Shown: positions 37,123 through 47,504 of the stretch, in pieces
How positions within the stretch are numbered: the stretch's first letter is position 1
Layout: each line of letters starts with the position of its first letter
The notes under the pieces: model-generated
The model's database searches: none
Told to the model about the DNA's origin: nothing
What the model saw: only the letters and a program-made list of their open reading frames with translations
Translations under genes and position numbers: made by a program
Origin: Aquitalea sp. LB_tupeE
GTDB taxonomy: Bacteria > Pseudomonadota > Gammaproteobacteria > Burkholderiales > Chromobacteriaceae
Length of the DNA stretch: 64,000 nt
NCBI RefSeq assembly: GCF_013391415.1
Contig: NZ_JACAXB010000011.1
Coordinates: 1 to 64,000 of the forward strand
Reading direction: 5' to 3'

Positions 37123-38520
37123 ATGTTCAACATCAATATATTCTGGTTCCGCCGCGACCTGAGGCTGGATGACAATGCTGCGCTATACCATGCACTGAAA
37201 GCCGGAAAACCGGTTCGCTGCCTGTTTGTTTTTGATCGTGAAATCCTCGATGGTCTTGCTGCAGATGACAGGCGGATTGACTTCATCTGGCAATCTGTTG
37301 TCGAGCTACGTCAGGAGCTGAATCGCATAGGCAGCGATTTGCATGTGGCACAAGGGCAAGCCAGTGATGTCGTTCAGGCACTGGCGCGACAGTGGCAGGC
37401 TGAGTCAGTGTTTGCCAACCGTGACTACGAACCTGCCGCACAGGTGCGTGATCTGCATGTCGCCGAGCAACTGGCACAACAGGGACGTCAACTGCACTTA
37501 TTCAAGGATCAGGTCATCTTTGAAACAGATGAGGTTCTGACGACCACACGACGACCCTACACGGTATTCACACCGTATAAGAATGCATGGCTGAAAAAAC
37601 TGGATGGCTTTTACATGCAAGCTTATCCAACGCTCCAATATCTGGAGCACATGGACAGGTGGAGCTCCTCCCCTACTCCATCACTGGAAGAGCTGGGATT
37701 TAAACCCGGCCTGGTGAGCCTGAAAGGCGGTAGTCATGCGGCACAGCATCTCTTTGCCGACTTTTGTCAGCGCATCACACACTACAAGGAATGGCGTGAT
37801 TATCCGGCAACCAAAGGTGTGTCCTATCTTTCCACCCACTTGCGCTTTGGAACTATTTCAATCAGAAAACTGGTTCAGTTTGCCTGCATGCAAGGCGGAG
37901 AGGGGGCTGATTGCTGGCTGGGCGAGTTGATCTGGCGTGATTTTTATCAGCAGCTGATTTGGCACTTCCCCGTCGCGGCCGAACAGAGTTTCAAGGAAGA
38001 GTATCGCCAGCTTGCATTTGAGGATCGGGAAGAGTGGCTGGTTGCATGGCAGGAAGGACGGACAGGCTATCCGATTGTCGATGCGGCCATGCGCCAACTG
38101 AACCAGAGCGGCTACATGCATAACCGCTTACGCATGATTACAGCCAGTTTTCTGGTCAAGGATTTGCTGATTGACTGGCGCAAGGGTGAAGCGTATTTCG
38201 CCGCGAAGCTGCTGGATTTTGACTTGGCTGCCAACAATGGTGGCTGGCAATGGGCTGCATCAACGGGCTGCGATGCCCAACCATATTTCAGAATCTTCAA
38301 CCCGGTCACCCAGTCCGCCAAGTTTGATCCTGATGGCAAGTTCATCCGTCGCTATGTACCCGAACTGGCCGAGTTCAACAACAAGGACATTCATGCTCCA
38401 TGGTTGGCCAAAAATCCGCCCATGGGGTTTCAACTTGGCAGAGACTACCCGAAACCACTGGTTGATCATGCAGAACAGCGACAGAAAGCCTTGATGCTGT
38501 TTGGTAAGAATAAGGAGTAA
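37123..38520 (+). CDS. phrB: Deoxyribodipyrimidine photolyase
   Basis: The enzyme uses blue light to split cyclobutane pyrimidine dimers. The 465-residue protein starts FWFRRDLRLDDNAAL, the photolyase N-terminal domain. The C-terminal FAD-binding domain has WRDFYQQLIWHFP, YPIVDAAMRQLNQSGYMHNRLRM, WQWAASTGCDAQPYFRIFNPV and RYVPEL, with the tryptophan and asparagine residues of class I CPD photolyases. No ribosome site is obvious. It is convergent with comEA. Confidence 0.95.
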   Translation: MFNINIFWFRRDLRLDDNAALYHALKAGKPVRCLFVFDREILDGLAADDRRIDFIWQSVVELRQELNRIGSDLHVAQGQASDVVQALARQWQAESVFANRDYEPAAQVRDLHVAEQLAQQGRQLHLFKDQVIFETDEVLTTTRRPYTVFTPYKNAWLKKLDGFYMQAYPTLQYLEHMDRWSSSPTPSLEELGFKPGLVSLKGGSHAAQHLFADFCQRITHYKEWRDYPATKGVSYLSTHLRFGTISIRKLVQFACMQGGEGADCWLGELIWRDFYQQLIWHFPVAAEQSFKEEYRQLAFEDREEWLVAWQEGRTGYPIVDAAMRQLNQSGYMHNRLRMITASFLVKDLLIDWRKGEAYFAAKLLDFDLAANNGGWQWAASTGCDAQPYFRIFNPVTQSAKFDPDGKFIRRYVPELAEFNNKDIHAPWLAKNPPMGFQLGRDYPKPLVDHAEQRQKALMLFGKNKE

Positions 38521-38528
38521 CAACCGCA

Positions 38529-38556
38529 AAAAGCGCCCTTTCGGGCGCTTTTCATT
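38529..38556. terminator. Bidirectional terminator between phrB and comEA
   Basis: AAAAGCGCCC and GGGCGCTTTT pair around a TTTC loop, with T-rich sequence on both strands. Confidence 0.9.
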
Positions 38557-38577
38557 TACAACAATCGGGCGAACAAC

Positions 38578-38913
38578 TCACTTCTTAGCCGGCGCTGGCT
38601 TGGCGGCTGGTGCCGCAGCCTTGCTGGAAGTTGTTGCCCCAGGAACAGGCACCGCACTGGCACCAGTAACACTGATGTCCTTCTTCAACTTTTCCAGTGT
38701 CTTGTCGCCGATACCGCTTACCTTCTTCAGGTCATCCACGGTCTTGAATGCACCATTCTTGGTGCGGTAATCGATAATGGCTTTGGCTTTTACCGGGCCG
38801 ATACCATTGAGGGACTCCAGCTGCTGCTGGTTAGCCGTATTAATGTTAATAGCGGCCAGCGCAGAGGCACAGATAAAAAACATACCAACAATCAGCGCAA
38901 ACAGTTTTTTCAT
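38578..38913 (-). CDS. comEA: ComEA-type helix-hairpin-helix DNA-binding protein
   Basis: The 111-residue protein has a signal peptide (residues 1-20) and a double helix-hairpin-helix region (ININTANQQQLESLNGIGPVK... to GIGDKTLEKLK, residues 22-77), followed by a tail of alanine, proline and lysine. It matches the periplasmic DNA receptor that pulls DNA across the outer membrane through retracting type IV pili in Neisseria and others. Together with pilBCD and comM in this window it suggests natural competence, though uptake itself is not shown. Confidence 0.9.
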   Translation of the reverse strand: MKKLFALIVGMFFICASALAAININTANQQQLESLNGIGPVKAKAIIDYRTKNGAFKTVDDLKKVSGIGDKTLEKLKKDISVTGASAVPVPGATTSSKAAAPAAKPAPAKK

Positions 38914-38950
38914 GAAACGAGGCTCCTTACATTGATTGAAAACATTCCAG

Positions 38951-39772
38951 TCAATAACGATGCAACAGTAATTCCAGTACTACTTTGCTACCGATGTAAG
39001 CAAGCAACAAGGTCCCGAAGCCAGCCAGTGTCCAGCGTATGGCAATCTTCCCGCGCCATCCCTTGAAATGTCGACCCAAGAGCAAAGCAGCGAACAATAA
39101 CCAGGAGATGACGGAAAAGACTGTCTTATGGCTCAGGGCAACTGCTTTGCCAAACACCTCTTCAGAAAAAACGATGCCGGTCAGCAGGGACACCGTCAGC
39201 AGCAGGAAGCCGATGCCGATTACCTGAAACATCATTTTTTCCAACGAGAGCAAAGGCGGAAGCTGTCGTACCAGCGATAACCAACGCTTGTCGTGCAGGG
39301 CTTTCTCGAGGAACAACATCAATACGGCCAGCAACGCTGCAATGGCAAACAGACTGTAAGCCACAATCGATACCAAAACATGCAGGGCGAAAGCCGGATT
39401 GCCAAGGTCATGGATGATGTGCTCACCCGGAAATACCAGCGAGAACACCAGTGTGAATACGGCCAATGGCATCATGAACAACTGCAGGCCCTCTACCCGG
39501 TAGAAAAAGCCGCATGTCCAGTAAATCACCAGCATCATCCAAACCACAACCGACAGGGCACGCCCCACTCCCAAAGAAAACATCACGCCTTCCGACAAAG
39601 GAGACACTACCGCATAGGCATGCACTAACAGCAAGAAACCCAGCGCGGTATGCTCCAGTTTCGGGTTACGCGGCAAACTGGCAACACCCTTCCAGTTACC
39701 GATGAAATGCCATGAGAGCCCGGCATAGGCCAGACTCAGCAGAATAGTCAGGGAAAAAAGAAACGCGGTCAT
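38951..39772 (-). CDS. CcsA/YpjD-family integral membrane protein
   Basis: The 273-residue protein has about eight hydrophobic segments and the cytochrome c assembly (CcsA) domain. The conserved histidine region is GEHIIHDLGNPAFALHVLVSIVAYSLF around residues 125-150, and HKTVFSVISWLLFAALLLGRHFKGWRGK lies near the end. In most proteobacteria this gene, next to ffh, is the YpjD-like protein of uncertain function. A role in haem handling is possible because the histidines are present. The start was set at MTAFLF to match the family. It is divergent from ffh. Confidence 0.8.
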   Translation of the reverse strand: MTAFLFSLTILLSLAYAGLSWHFIGNWKGVASLPRNPKLEHTALGFLLLVHAYAVVSPLSEGVMFSLGVGRALSVVVWMMLVIYWTCGFFYRVEGLQLFMMPLAVFTLVFSLVFPGEHIIHDLGNPAFALHVLVSIVAYSLFAIAALLAVLMLFLEKALHDKRWLSLVRQLPPLLSLEKMMFQVIGIGFLLLTVSLLTGIVFSEEVFGKAVALSHKTVFSVISWLLFAALLLGRHFKGWRGKIAIRWTLAGFGTLLLAYIGSKVVLELLLHRY

Positions 39773-39880
39773 GGTGTTAGCGCCATCATTTGCGGGCGTC
39801 AACCCGGCAGCTCGTGGTAAAATCGTAAGTTTGAAAGTCTACACCAACCTGTCCCTTGTTGGCAGACAGAAGGACTCAGC

Positions 39881-41236
39881 ATGTTAGACAACCTGACCAA
39901 CCGCCTGTCCGGCGTCATCAAGAACCTGCGCGGCAATGCCCGCCTGACCGAAACCAACATCCAGGATGCACTGCGGGAAGTCCGCATGGCATTGCTGGAA
40001 GCCGACGTCGCACTTCCTGTTGTGAAGGCATTCATTTCCCAGATCAAGGAACGTGCTCTGGGCCAGGAGGTCATGGGCAGCCTGACACCGGGGCAAGCCC
40101 TGGTCGGCGTGGTCAACGAAGAACTTGTCAAATTGATGGGGGAGAAAAACGACGCCCTCAACCTGGCAGCTGTTCCGCCAGCCATTGTACTGATGGCTGG
40201 TCTGCAAGGTGCTGGTAAAACCACAACCGTTGGCAAGCTGGCCAAACTGCTGAAAGAAACCCAGAAGAAGAAAGTTCTGGTGGTTTCCGCTGACGTTTAC
40301 CGCCCCGCGGCCATCGAACAGCTGAAATTGCTGGCTGAACAGGTAGGTGTTGAGTGGTTCCCGTCCGATGGCAATCAAAAGCCGGTGGATATCGCTCGTG
40401 CCGCTGTCGATCACGCCAAGCGTCACTTTTTTGATGTGCTGATGGTGGATACTGCCGGTCGCCTGGCCATTGATGAAGCGATGATGGCCGAGATCAAGGC
40501 GGTACACGCCGCCATCAATCCGGTCGAAACGCTGTTTGTGGTGGATGCAATGCAAGGCCAGGATGCGGTCAATACTGCCCAGGCCTTTAATGAAGCCCTG
40601 CCACTGACCGGCGTCATCCTGACCAAGATGGATGGCGACTCGCGCGGTGGTGCGGCGCTGTCTGTACGTCATATCACAGGCAAGCCGATCAAGTTTATCG
40701 GCGTGGGCGAAAAAGTAAGTGGTCTTGAGCCCTTCCACCCGGATCGTATTGCCAGCCGTATTCTGGGCATGGGTGACGTGCTGTCCCTGATCGAAGAAGT
40801 CCAGAAAGGGATTGATCAGGACGAAGCCGCGGCCATGGCCAAGAAGCTGAAATCCGGCAAGGGCTTTGATCTGGAGGATTTCAAGGCCCAGATGCAGCAG
40901 ATGAAAAAAATGGGCGGCATGTCCAATCTGCTGGAAAAAATGCCAGGTCAGCTTGGCCAGATGGCCAAGGGTATTCAGGGTGCGGAAGCTGAAAAATCCA
41001 TGCGTCGTATCGAAGGCATCATCAACTCGATGACCATGGAAGAACGCCGCAAGCCGGAACTGCTGAAGGCCAGTCGCAAGCGTCGCATTGCGGCCGGTTC
41101 CGGCGTAACCGTGCAGGAAGTCAACCGGCTACTGAACCAGTTTGAGCAGACCCAAAAGATGATGAAACAGTTCTCTGCCAAGGGTGGACTGATGAAGATG
41201 ATGCGTGGCATGAAAGGCATGATGCCGGGTATGTAA
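39881..41236 (+). CDS. ffh: Signal recognition particle protein
   Basis: Ffh binds 4.5S RNA and signal sequences and delivers ribosomes to the membrane through FtsY. The 451-residue protein has the N domain, the GTPase domain with GLQGAGKTTT near residue 107, DTAGRLAIDEAMM and TKMDGDSRGGAALS, and the methionine-rich M domain from about residue 325 to MMRGMKGMMPGM at the end. All features are standard. It ends at an intrinsic terminator. Confidence 0.98.
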   Translation: MLDNLTNRLSGVIKNLRGNARLTETNIQDALREVRMALLEADVALPVVKAFISQIKERALGQEVMGSLTPGQALVGVVNEELVKLMGEKNDALNLAAVPPAIVLMAGLQGAGKTTTVGKLAKLLKETQKKKVLVVSADVYRPAAIEQLKLLAEQVGVEWFPSDGNQKPVDIARAAVDHAKRHFFDVLMVDTAGRLAIDEAMMAEIKAVHAAINPVETLFVVDAMQGQDAVNTAQAFNEALPLTGVILTKMDGDSRGGAALSVRHITGKPIKFIGVGEKVSGLEPFHPDRIASRILGMGDVLSLIEEVQKGIDQDEAAAMAKKLKSGKGFDLEDFKAQMQQMKKMGGMSNLLEKMPGQLGQMAKGIQGAEAEKSMRRIEGIINSMTMEERRKPELLKASRKRRIAAGSGVTVQEVNRLLNQFEQTQKMMKQFSAKGGLMKMMRGMKGMMPGM

Positions 41237-41240
41237 GCAA

Positions 41241-41265
41241 AACGGGTGCGAGTCACCCGTTTTTC
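41241..41265 (+). terminator. Terminator after ffh
   Basis: AACGGGTG and CACCCGTT form an 8-bp stem with a 5-base loop, followed by TTTC. Confidence 0.85.
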
Positions 41266-41283
41266 TTGATGTGAAGGAAATGA

Positions 41284-42186
41284 ATGCAGTTCGATGTTGT
41301 CGTGCTGACCAAGCAAACTCTGCTGGACCTGGATCTTACCGACTGGTATAGCAAACAGGTTCACCTGGAGGATGGACTAGTCCTCGATGCCCTGCAACGA
41401 CAGGGGCTGCGGGTAACACGCAAAGCTTGGGATGACCCGGATTTTGACTGGAAACAAACAAGCAGCCTGCTGTTTCGCACCACTTGGGACTACTTTGACC
41501 GCTATGCGGAATTCCGCCCCTGGCTGAGCAAGGTGGCCAAGCAGACCACCCTGTTTAATGGTGCAGCACTGATAGACTGGAATATCGACAAACATTATCT
41601 GCGCTTCCTTGCAGAAAAAGGCATCAATGTGGTGAACACCCACTACATTGAAAAGGGTGATACACACACCTTGGCACAATGCCTGGCTGAGAGTGGCTGG
41701 ACGGATGCCATTCTCAAACCAGTTGTATCAGGCTCTGCACGGCATACTTATCGTATTTCTCTCGATAATGCTCGGGAACTGGAATGCACTTTCGCTGAAC
41801 TGGTGCAACAGGAAGCCTTGCTGTTACAGCCTTTCCAGCATGCCATTCTGGCCGAAGGCGAGGTATCGCTGATGGTAATTGACGGTCAGTTCAGCCATGC
41901 CATCCGCAAGACGCCAAAAACCGGCGACTTCCGGGTACAGGATGATCACGGCGGCAGCGTGCATGCGCATGCCGCCAGCACTGAAGAGCAGCAGTTTGCT
42001 GAACATGCTATTGCGGCGATTCCGTTTGATGTGCTTTATGCGCGTGTGGATATTGTGCGTGACAATGCTGGTCAGCTAGCGATCATGGAAGTTGAAATGA
42101 TTGAACCGGAGCTTTTTTTCCGCTATCGGCCTGAAGCCGCCGATAGCCTGGCTAGCGGATTAGCACGCCGCTTGACCATGCTGTAA
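41284..42186 (+). CDS. ATP-grasp domain protein, DcsG-like
   Basis: The 300-residue soluble protein has an ATP-grasp layout: an N-terminal substrate domain with RKAWDDPDFDWKQTSSLLFRTTWDYFDR (around residues 46-73), a central nucleotide-binding part with AILKPVVSGSARHTYR near residue 140, and acidic metal ligands in the C-terminal VEMIEPELFF. The same pattern is seen in DcsG, the cyclo-ligase of D-cycloserine synthesis, and in related ligases of unknown substrate. It probably joins a carboxylate to an amine using ATP. No partner biosynthetic genes lie nearby; it sits alone between ffh and purB. Confidence 0.75.
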   Translation: MQFDVVVLTKQTLLDLDLTDWYSKQVHLEDGLVLDALQRQGLRVTRKAWDDPDFDWKQTSSLLFRTTWDYFDRYAEFRPWLSKVAKQTTLFNGAALIDWNIDKHYLRFLAEKGINVVNTHYIEKGDTHTLAQCLAESGWTDAILKPVVSGSARHTYRISLDNARELECTFAELVQQEALLLQPFQHAILAEGEVSLMVIDGQFSHAIRKTPKTGDFRVQDDHGGSVHAHAASTEEQQFAEHAIAAIPFDVLYARVDIVRDNAGQLAIMEVEMIEPELFFRYRPEAADSLASGLARRLTML

Positions 42187-42207
42187 AACCGATTTGTTTT
42201 GTACTGA

Positions 42208-43623
<1,416 letters not shown>

Positions 43624-43642
43624 TCATCCCCATCGGCCAAGC

Positions 43643-43670
43643 AAACCGCCTTCAATGAAGGCGGTTTTTT
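43643..43670 (+). terminator. Terminator after purB
   Basis: An 11-bp stem (AAACCGCCTTC with GAAGGCGGTTT, 3-base loop) is followed by more T residues. Confidence 0.9.
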
Positions 43671-43700
43671 ATTGTCTATTGTTGCCTTAGGCATGCATCA

Positions 43701-43737
43701 GAAAAAGAAATGGGCCATCTTCCAAAGAAGACGGCCC
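43701..43737 (-). terminator. Unassigned terminator-like hairpin downstream of tRNA-fMet
   Basis: On the minus strand GGGCCGTCTTC and GAAGATGGCCC pair (one G-U pair) around a TTTG loop, followed by ATTTCTTTTTC. It lies about 70 bases past the terminator of the initiator tRNA and has no known gene of its own. It may catch read-through, or end a short RNA. Confidence 0.55.
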
Positions 43738-43807
43738 GAAAATATGACTCGAGGGAATACGTTCCTGAACAGCAAACTGAACGTAATTGGTGTGCTTGCG
43801 CACATAC

Positions 43808-43841
43808 AAGAAAAGACCACTCTGTTGAGTGGTCTTTTCTT
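43808..43841 (-). terminator. Terminator of the initiator tRNA gene
   Basis: A perfect 15-bp stem (AAGAAAAGACCACTC and its complement) with a 4-base loop, whose 3' arm ends in TCTTTTCTT, lies seven bases after the encoded CCA. Confidence 0.9.
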
Positions 43842-43848
43842 GAAAACT

Positions 43849-43925
<77 letters not shown>

Positions 43926-43937
43926 TCAGAGAAATGA

Positions 43938-43966
43938 ATAGTACCTGCTATTTATCAAAGCGTCAA
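43938..43966 (-). promoter_or_regulatory. Sigma-70 promoter of tRNA-fMet
   Basis: TTGACG (43961-43966) and TACTAT (43938-43943) are spaced by 17 bases on the minus strand. The predicted start is near 43931, six bases before the mature tRNA. Confidence 0.8.
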
Positions 43967-43980
43967 GTTTTCGTCCGCAA

Positions 43981-44006
43981 AAAGCAAACGCCTGCAAGTG
44001 CAGGCG
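43981..44006 (-). terminator. Terminator of dsbA
   Basis: CGCCTGCA and TGCAGGCG pair around a 2-base centre and are followed on the minus strand by TTTGCTTTTTG. It separates dsbA from the tRNA promoter. Confidence 0.8.
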
Positions 44007-44024
44007 CCGCCATCAGTACATGCA

Positions 44025-44642
44025 TTACTTGATATTGCTTTCAGCCTTGGCTTTGGCAATGACGTCATTGAGCACTTCGATCAGACGCTCCGGAGCAGCA
44101 GGGGACAGCGCATACTTGCCATTCACAACAATGGTAGGCGTTCCTTCGATGTTGTAGGCGCGAGTGATCTGGCTGGCGCGCGCGACCTGACTGTTGATAC
44201 CGAAGGAGTTATAGGTTTGCATGAACTTGGCCAGGTTCACACCAGGCTGTTTTTTCAGCCAGTCATTCAGCACCGAAGGATCGGCCAGATTGATTTTTTG
44301 CTGCATCACCGCATCGAAAACCGGCGCATTCAGCTTCCCCATATAACCAGTCACGTTCAGCGTGGCAAACAGGCGGGCAAAACCTTCCATCGGCTTTTGC
44401 CAAACAATCTGTTCACGACGGAAATCGACATAGCCCGGTTTTTTCTTTTCCCAGGCGGTAATCAGCGGATCCAGATGAAAGCAATGGATGCAGGTGTAGG
44501 AGAAAAACTCAATCACCTCAACCTTCTTGGGATTCGCCACCGGCTGCGGCTTGGCCATCAGCACATAATCCTTGCCCAGCTCGGAAGCTGCATTGGCAAA
44601 ACCACTGACCAGCAACAAGGTCATCAACAACCATTTGTTCAT
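44025..44642 (-). CDS. dsbA: Periplasmic thiol:disulfide oxidoreductase DsbA
   Basis: DsbA introduces disulfide bonds into exported proteins. The 205-residue precursor has a signal peptide ending GFANA (about residue 18), the active site CIHC at residues 51-54 in FFSYTCIHCFH, and the cis-proline loop EGTPTIVVNG near residue 160. CIHC differs from the E. coli CPHC motif, which may alter redox potential. Type IV pilins and competence proteins often need DsbA. It starts 26 bases after the SPOR gene. Confidence 0.94.
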   Translation of the reverse strand: MNKWLLMTLLLVSGFANAASELGKDYVLMAKPQPVANPKKVEVIEFFSYTCIHCFHLDPLITAWEKKKPGYVDFRREQIVWQKPMEGFARLFATLNVTGYMGKLNAPVFDAVMQQKINLADPSVLNDWLKKQPGVNLAKFMQTYNSFGINSQVARASQITRAYNIEGTPTIVVNGKYALSPAAPERLIEVLNDVIAKAKAESNIK

Positions 44643-44668
44643 TTTTGTCCTCTAGACGTTTATTTGAC

Positions 44669-45439
44669 TCACTCTGCCTTGACGACGGCAGCATTGATAC
44701 CATCTTGCTTCAACTGGGCGCGCAAGCGATCTATATCTTCAGGCTTGCTCAAGGGGCCGATACGGACACGATGGACCATGCCCTTGTCAGGAATCGTAAC
44801 AGACTGGATTTTGGCTTCGACACCAAGCAAGGCGAGCTTGGCCTTGAGGTTGTCGGCCTCATTTTCATTCTGAAAAGAGCCCAGTTGCAGGAAGACCTTT
44901 TTGGCTGCTGCAGCAGCAGAAGGTTCCCGGTCTTTACTCGCAGCCTTGCCATCGGCAGGCACGGCATCCACCTGGCCCGGCAGGATTTTGTAAAAATCAA
45001 AACGTTGCTCATCCTTACCCGTAGTGGCCGGAGCAGCGGTAGCCGGTTTGCTCTTGGTGCTTGCCACAGGCGCTGTACTTGTTGCGGCAGGTTGCTCCGC
45101 AGGCATAGGAGGCGGTACCGGCTGTTCAAGCTTCACCGGCGCAGATGCCACAGGCGCGGGTTGATTCGCTTGTACATCGGCAATCTTGGTGCCTGGTTCC
45201 AAAAGCTCGGTCGATGGCGCCGAAGCGGTGGAACCGGCTTTCCGATCCAGCTTTTCCAGATTGGAAAATGGCGTTGCGGAACGATTCAGATACATGGCCA
45301 GGCCAACTGCAACAACAACCCCCACGATCAGGCCGATGACAATTCCCGCTACCAATCCGCCCCCCCCACTCTTGCGACCAGGGCGTCCTCGCCCGGAAGT
45401 GCTGGAACGAGAAGAATTCTTCACATCACGATTTGCCAT
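44669..45439 (-). CDS. SPOR-domain membrane protein
   Basis: The 256-residue protein has a short basic cytoplasmic start, one membrane segment (about residues 28-50), a long proline- and alanine-rich periplasmic linker, the betaproteobacterial motif FDFYKILPG around residue 148, and a C-terminal SPOR domain (about residues 182-256) with KKVFLQLGSFQNENEADNLK. SPOR domains bind denuded septal glycan, so a role at the division site like FtsN is likely. It is followed by dsbA on the same strand. Confidence 0.85.
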   Translation of the reverse strand: MANRDVKNSSRSSTSGRGRPGRKSGGGGLVAGIVIGLIVGVVVAVGLAMYLNRSATPFSNLEKLDRKAGSTASAPSTELLEPGTKIADVQANQPAPVASAPVKLEQPVPPPMPAEQPAATSTAPVASTKSKPATAAPATTGKDEQRFDFYKILPGQVDAVPADGKAASKDREPSAAAAAKKVFLQLGSFQNENEADNLKAKLALLGVEAKIQSVTIPDKGMVHRVRIGPLSKPEDIDRLRAQLKQDGINAAVVKAE

Positions 45440-45511
45440 GTACTACTACCATTTCCATACAATCAATCGGTACATTATCTATTAAAACCAGACGAAAATA
45501 TATTTACCGTA

Positions 45512-47011
45512 TCACGCAGCAAAACCACTCCTTCTTAATTGAATGGCTTGCAGCATATGATGTCGCTCCAGTTTCACTTTTCCTTCCAAATCCGCCACCG
45601 TACGTGCGATACGTAAAATCCGGTGATAACTTCTGGCAGACAGCCCCAACTTCTCAAGAGCGCCTGCCAGCAATGCCAGCGCTGCCGGGTCGGCAGCAGC
45701 ATATTGCTCGAGCGCAAGGCCCGACAAGCGGGAATTACTGCATCCCTGGCGCTGCAACTGAACATTACGCGCCTGCTGAACCCTGATACGCACCAGATCG
45801 CTTGCCTCCCCTGCCTCTGCACTGGTCAATTCATCTGCCTTGAGGGCGGGAACCTGCACATGCATGTCGATCCGGTCCAGCAGCGGGCCTGACAACTTGC
45901 CGACATAGCGCGCAATTTGTTCCGGAGTACATTGACACCGGCCTGATGATTGGCCCAGATAGCCGCAAGGACAGGGATTCATGGCGGCAACCAGTTGAAA
46001 GTCGGCAGGGAAAGTGGCTTGCCGGCTGGCGCGCGAAATATGGATTACCTTGGACTCCAAAGGTTCACGTAATACTTCCAATACCTTGCGATCGAACTCA
46101 GGCAACTCATCCAGAAACAACACGCCATGATGCGCCAGGCTGATTTCACCCGGCCGGGGGTCTGAACCGCCGCCAACCAGCGCAACGGCGGATGCAGTAT
46201 GGTGCGGTGCCCTGAAGGGCCTTTGCCGCCACTGCTCCAGTAAAAAGCCCTGACTGCCGAGTGACTGAACCGAGGCAGCTTCCAACGCCTCTTCCTCATT
46301 CATCGTTGGTAGAATGCCCGGCAAACGCGATGCCAGCATCGACTTCCCCGTGCCCGGCGGACCAACCAGCAACAGACTATGCCCACCTGCGGCTGCGATC
46401 TCCAGCGCATAACGCGCAGCACCCTGACCTTTTACATCGGCCAAATCCGGATAAACGGGACGGGAGTCAGTCTGGTTGACGGTAATGGGCAAACACAGCT
46501 GGGTGCCATTCAGGTGTGCACAGACTTGCAGCAAGCTATCCACTGCATAAACCTGATCGGCCAGCACGAGCACAGCCTCTTGTGCGCAGTCCCGCGGCAG
46601 CATGAAGGCACGGCCTGCACGACGGGTTTGACATGCCATGGCCAGGGCACCGCGCACTGAGCGCAGTTGGCCGCTCAGTGCCAGCTCGCCGGCAAATTCA
46701 TAGTCAGCTAGATGTGGGCATTGTATCTGGCCAGCAGCAACCAGAATGCCAATGGCAATGGGAAGGTCGAAACGGCCTGAGTCCTTGGGCAGATCAGCCG
46801 GTGCCAGATTGACCGTAATGCGACGCGCGGGGAATTCAAAGCCGGAATTGAGAATGGCTGCGCGGACACGGTCCCGGCTTTCTTTCACTTCGGTGTCGGG
46901 CAAGCCGACGATGGTGAATTGCGGAAGTCCATTGGCCAGATGGACTTCAACGGCAACTTCCGGGGCATGCAGCCCCGCCAGGGCACGGCTCGCAACTACG
47001 GCCAGAGCCAT
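45512..47011 (-). CDS. comM: YifB/ComM family AAA+ ATPase
   Basis: ComM is a hexameric helicase that promotes branch migration during natural transformation. The 499-residue protein has the N-terminal Lon-like fold (EVAVEVHLANGLPQFTIVGLPDTEVKES), the Mg-chelatase-type AAA domain with Walker A GPPGTGKSM near residue 218 and Walker B VLFLDELPEF, and the C-terminal chelatase domain with LGLSARSYHRILRIARTVADLE. It starts six bases after ubiK ends. The length is normal. Confidence 0.94.
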   Translation of the reverse strand: MALAVVASRALAGLHAPEVAVEVHLANGLPQFTIVGLPDTEVKESRDRVRAAILNSGFEFPARRITVNLAPADLPKDSGRFDLPIAIGILVAAGQIQCPHLADYEFAGELALSGQLRSVRGALAMACQTRRAGRAFMLPRDCAQEAVLVLADQVYAVDSLLQVCAHLNGTQLCLPITVNQTDSRPVYPDLADVKGQGAARYALEIAAAGGHSLLLVGPPGTGKSMLASRLPGILPTMNEEEALEAASVQSLGSQGFLLEQWRQRPFRAPHHTASAVALVGGGSDPRPGEISLAHHGVLFLDELPEFDRKVLEVLREPLESKVIHISRASRQATFPADFQLVAAMNPCPCGYLGQSSGRCQCTPEQIARYVGKLSGPLLDRIDMHVQVPALKADELTSAEAGEASDLVRIRVQQARNVQLQRQGCSNSRLSGLALEQYAAADPAALALLAGALEKLGLSARSYHRILRIARTVADLEGKVKLERHHMLQAIQLRRSGFAA

Positions 47012-47016
47012 TGTAC

Positions 47017-47304
47017 TCAGGAATGTCCCAGTTCGGCCTGGGCTTCGGTCTTGGCCTGGGCCTCCTCAGGGAAAACCTGGGCTTCAAGCTTGGCCAGGCG
47101 GGCCTCCAAGGCAGTAAGTTTTTCACGGGTACGTATCAGTACTTCCTGCTGCACATCGAACTCTTCACGCGTGACCAGATCCATGCGGGAGAAAGTGGAT
47201 GCCATCATGGCCTTGATGTTCTTCTCGATGTCCTTGGCCGGACTGGCTGCGATGGTATCGCTGATCTTGCTGCTGATTTCTTCAAAAATCTTCTGACTCA
47301 ACAT
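47017..47304 (-). CDS. ubiK: Ubiquinone biosynthesis accessory factor UbiK
   Basis: The 95-residue protein begins MLSQKIFEEISSKISDTIAASPAKDIEKNIKAMM, continues with RMDLVTREEFDVQQEVL and ends in a predicted coiled coil. This is the BMFP/YqiC family now called UbiK. It helps ubiquinone synthesis in aerobic cells by binding UbiJ. An AAGGAG site precedes the ATG, which rules out the longer upstream frame. It is co-directional with comM and divergent from glnK. Confidence 0.92.
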   Translation of the reverse strand: MLSQKIFEEISSKISDTIAASPAKDIEKNIKAMMASTFSRMDLVTREEFDVQQEVLIRTREKLTALEARLAKLEAQVFPEEAQAKTEAQAELGHS

Positions 47305-47504
47305 CTTGGTGCTCCTTTGCAGGTAATCGATAGTCCGTTTCGAGTGTAGCAAAATCCGTTCGGCACTGCAGCGCAGCGAGCAACGCACCAATTGAGTGCA
47401 GAGGCTCAATCATAAATGCTCTGCCTTGGTGCTGACAGTCATTCATGCTCAGCAATTACAGATTTAATCGCGGAAAACACTTAGGTAACAGCAAGATAAA
47501 AAGC

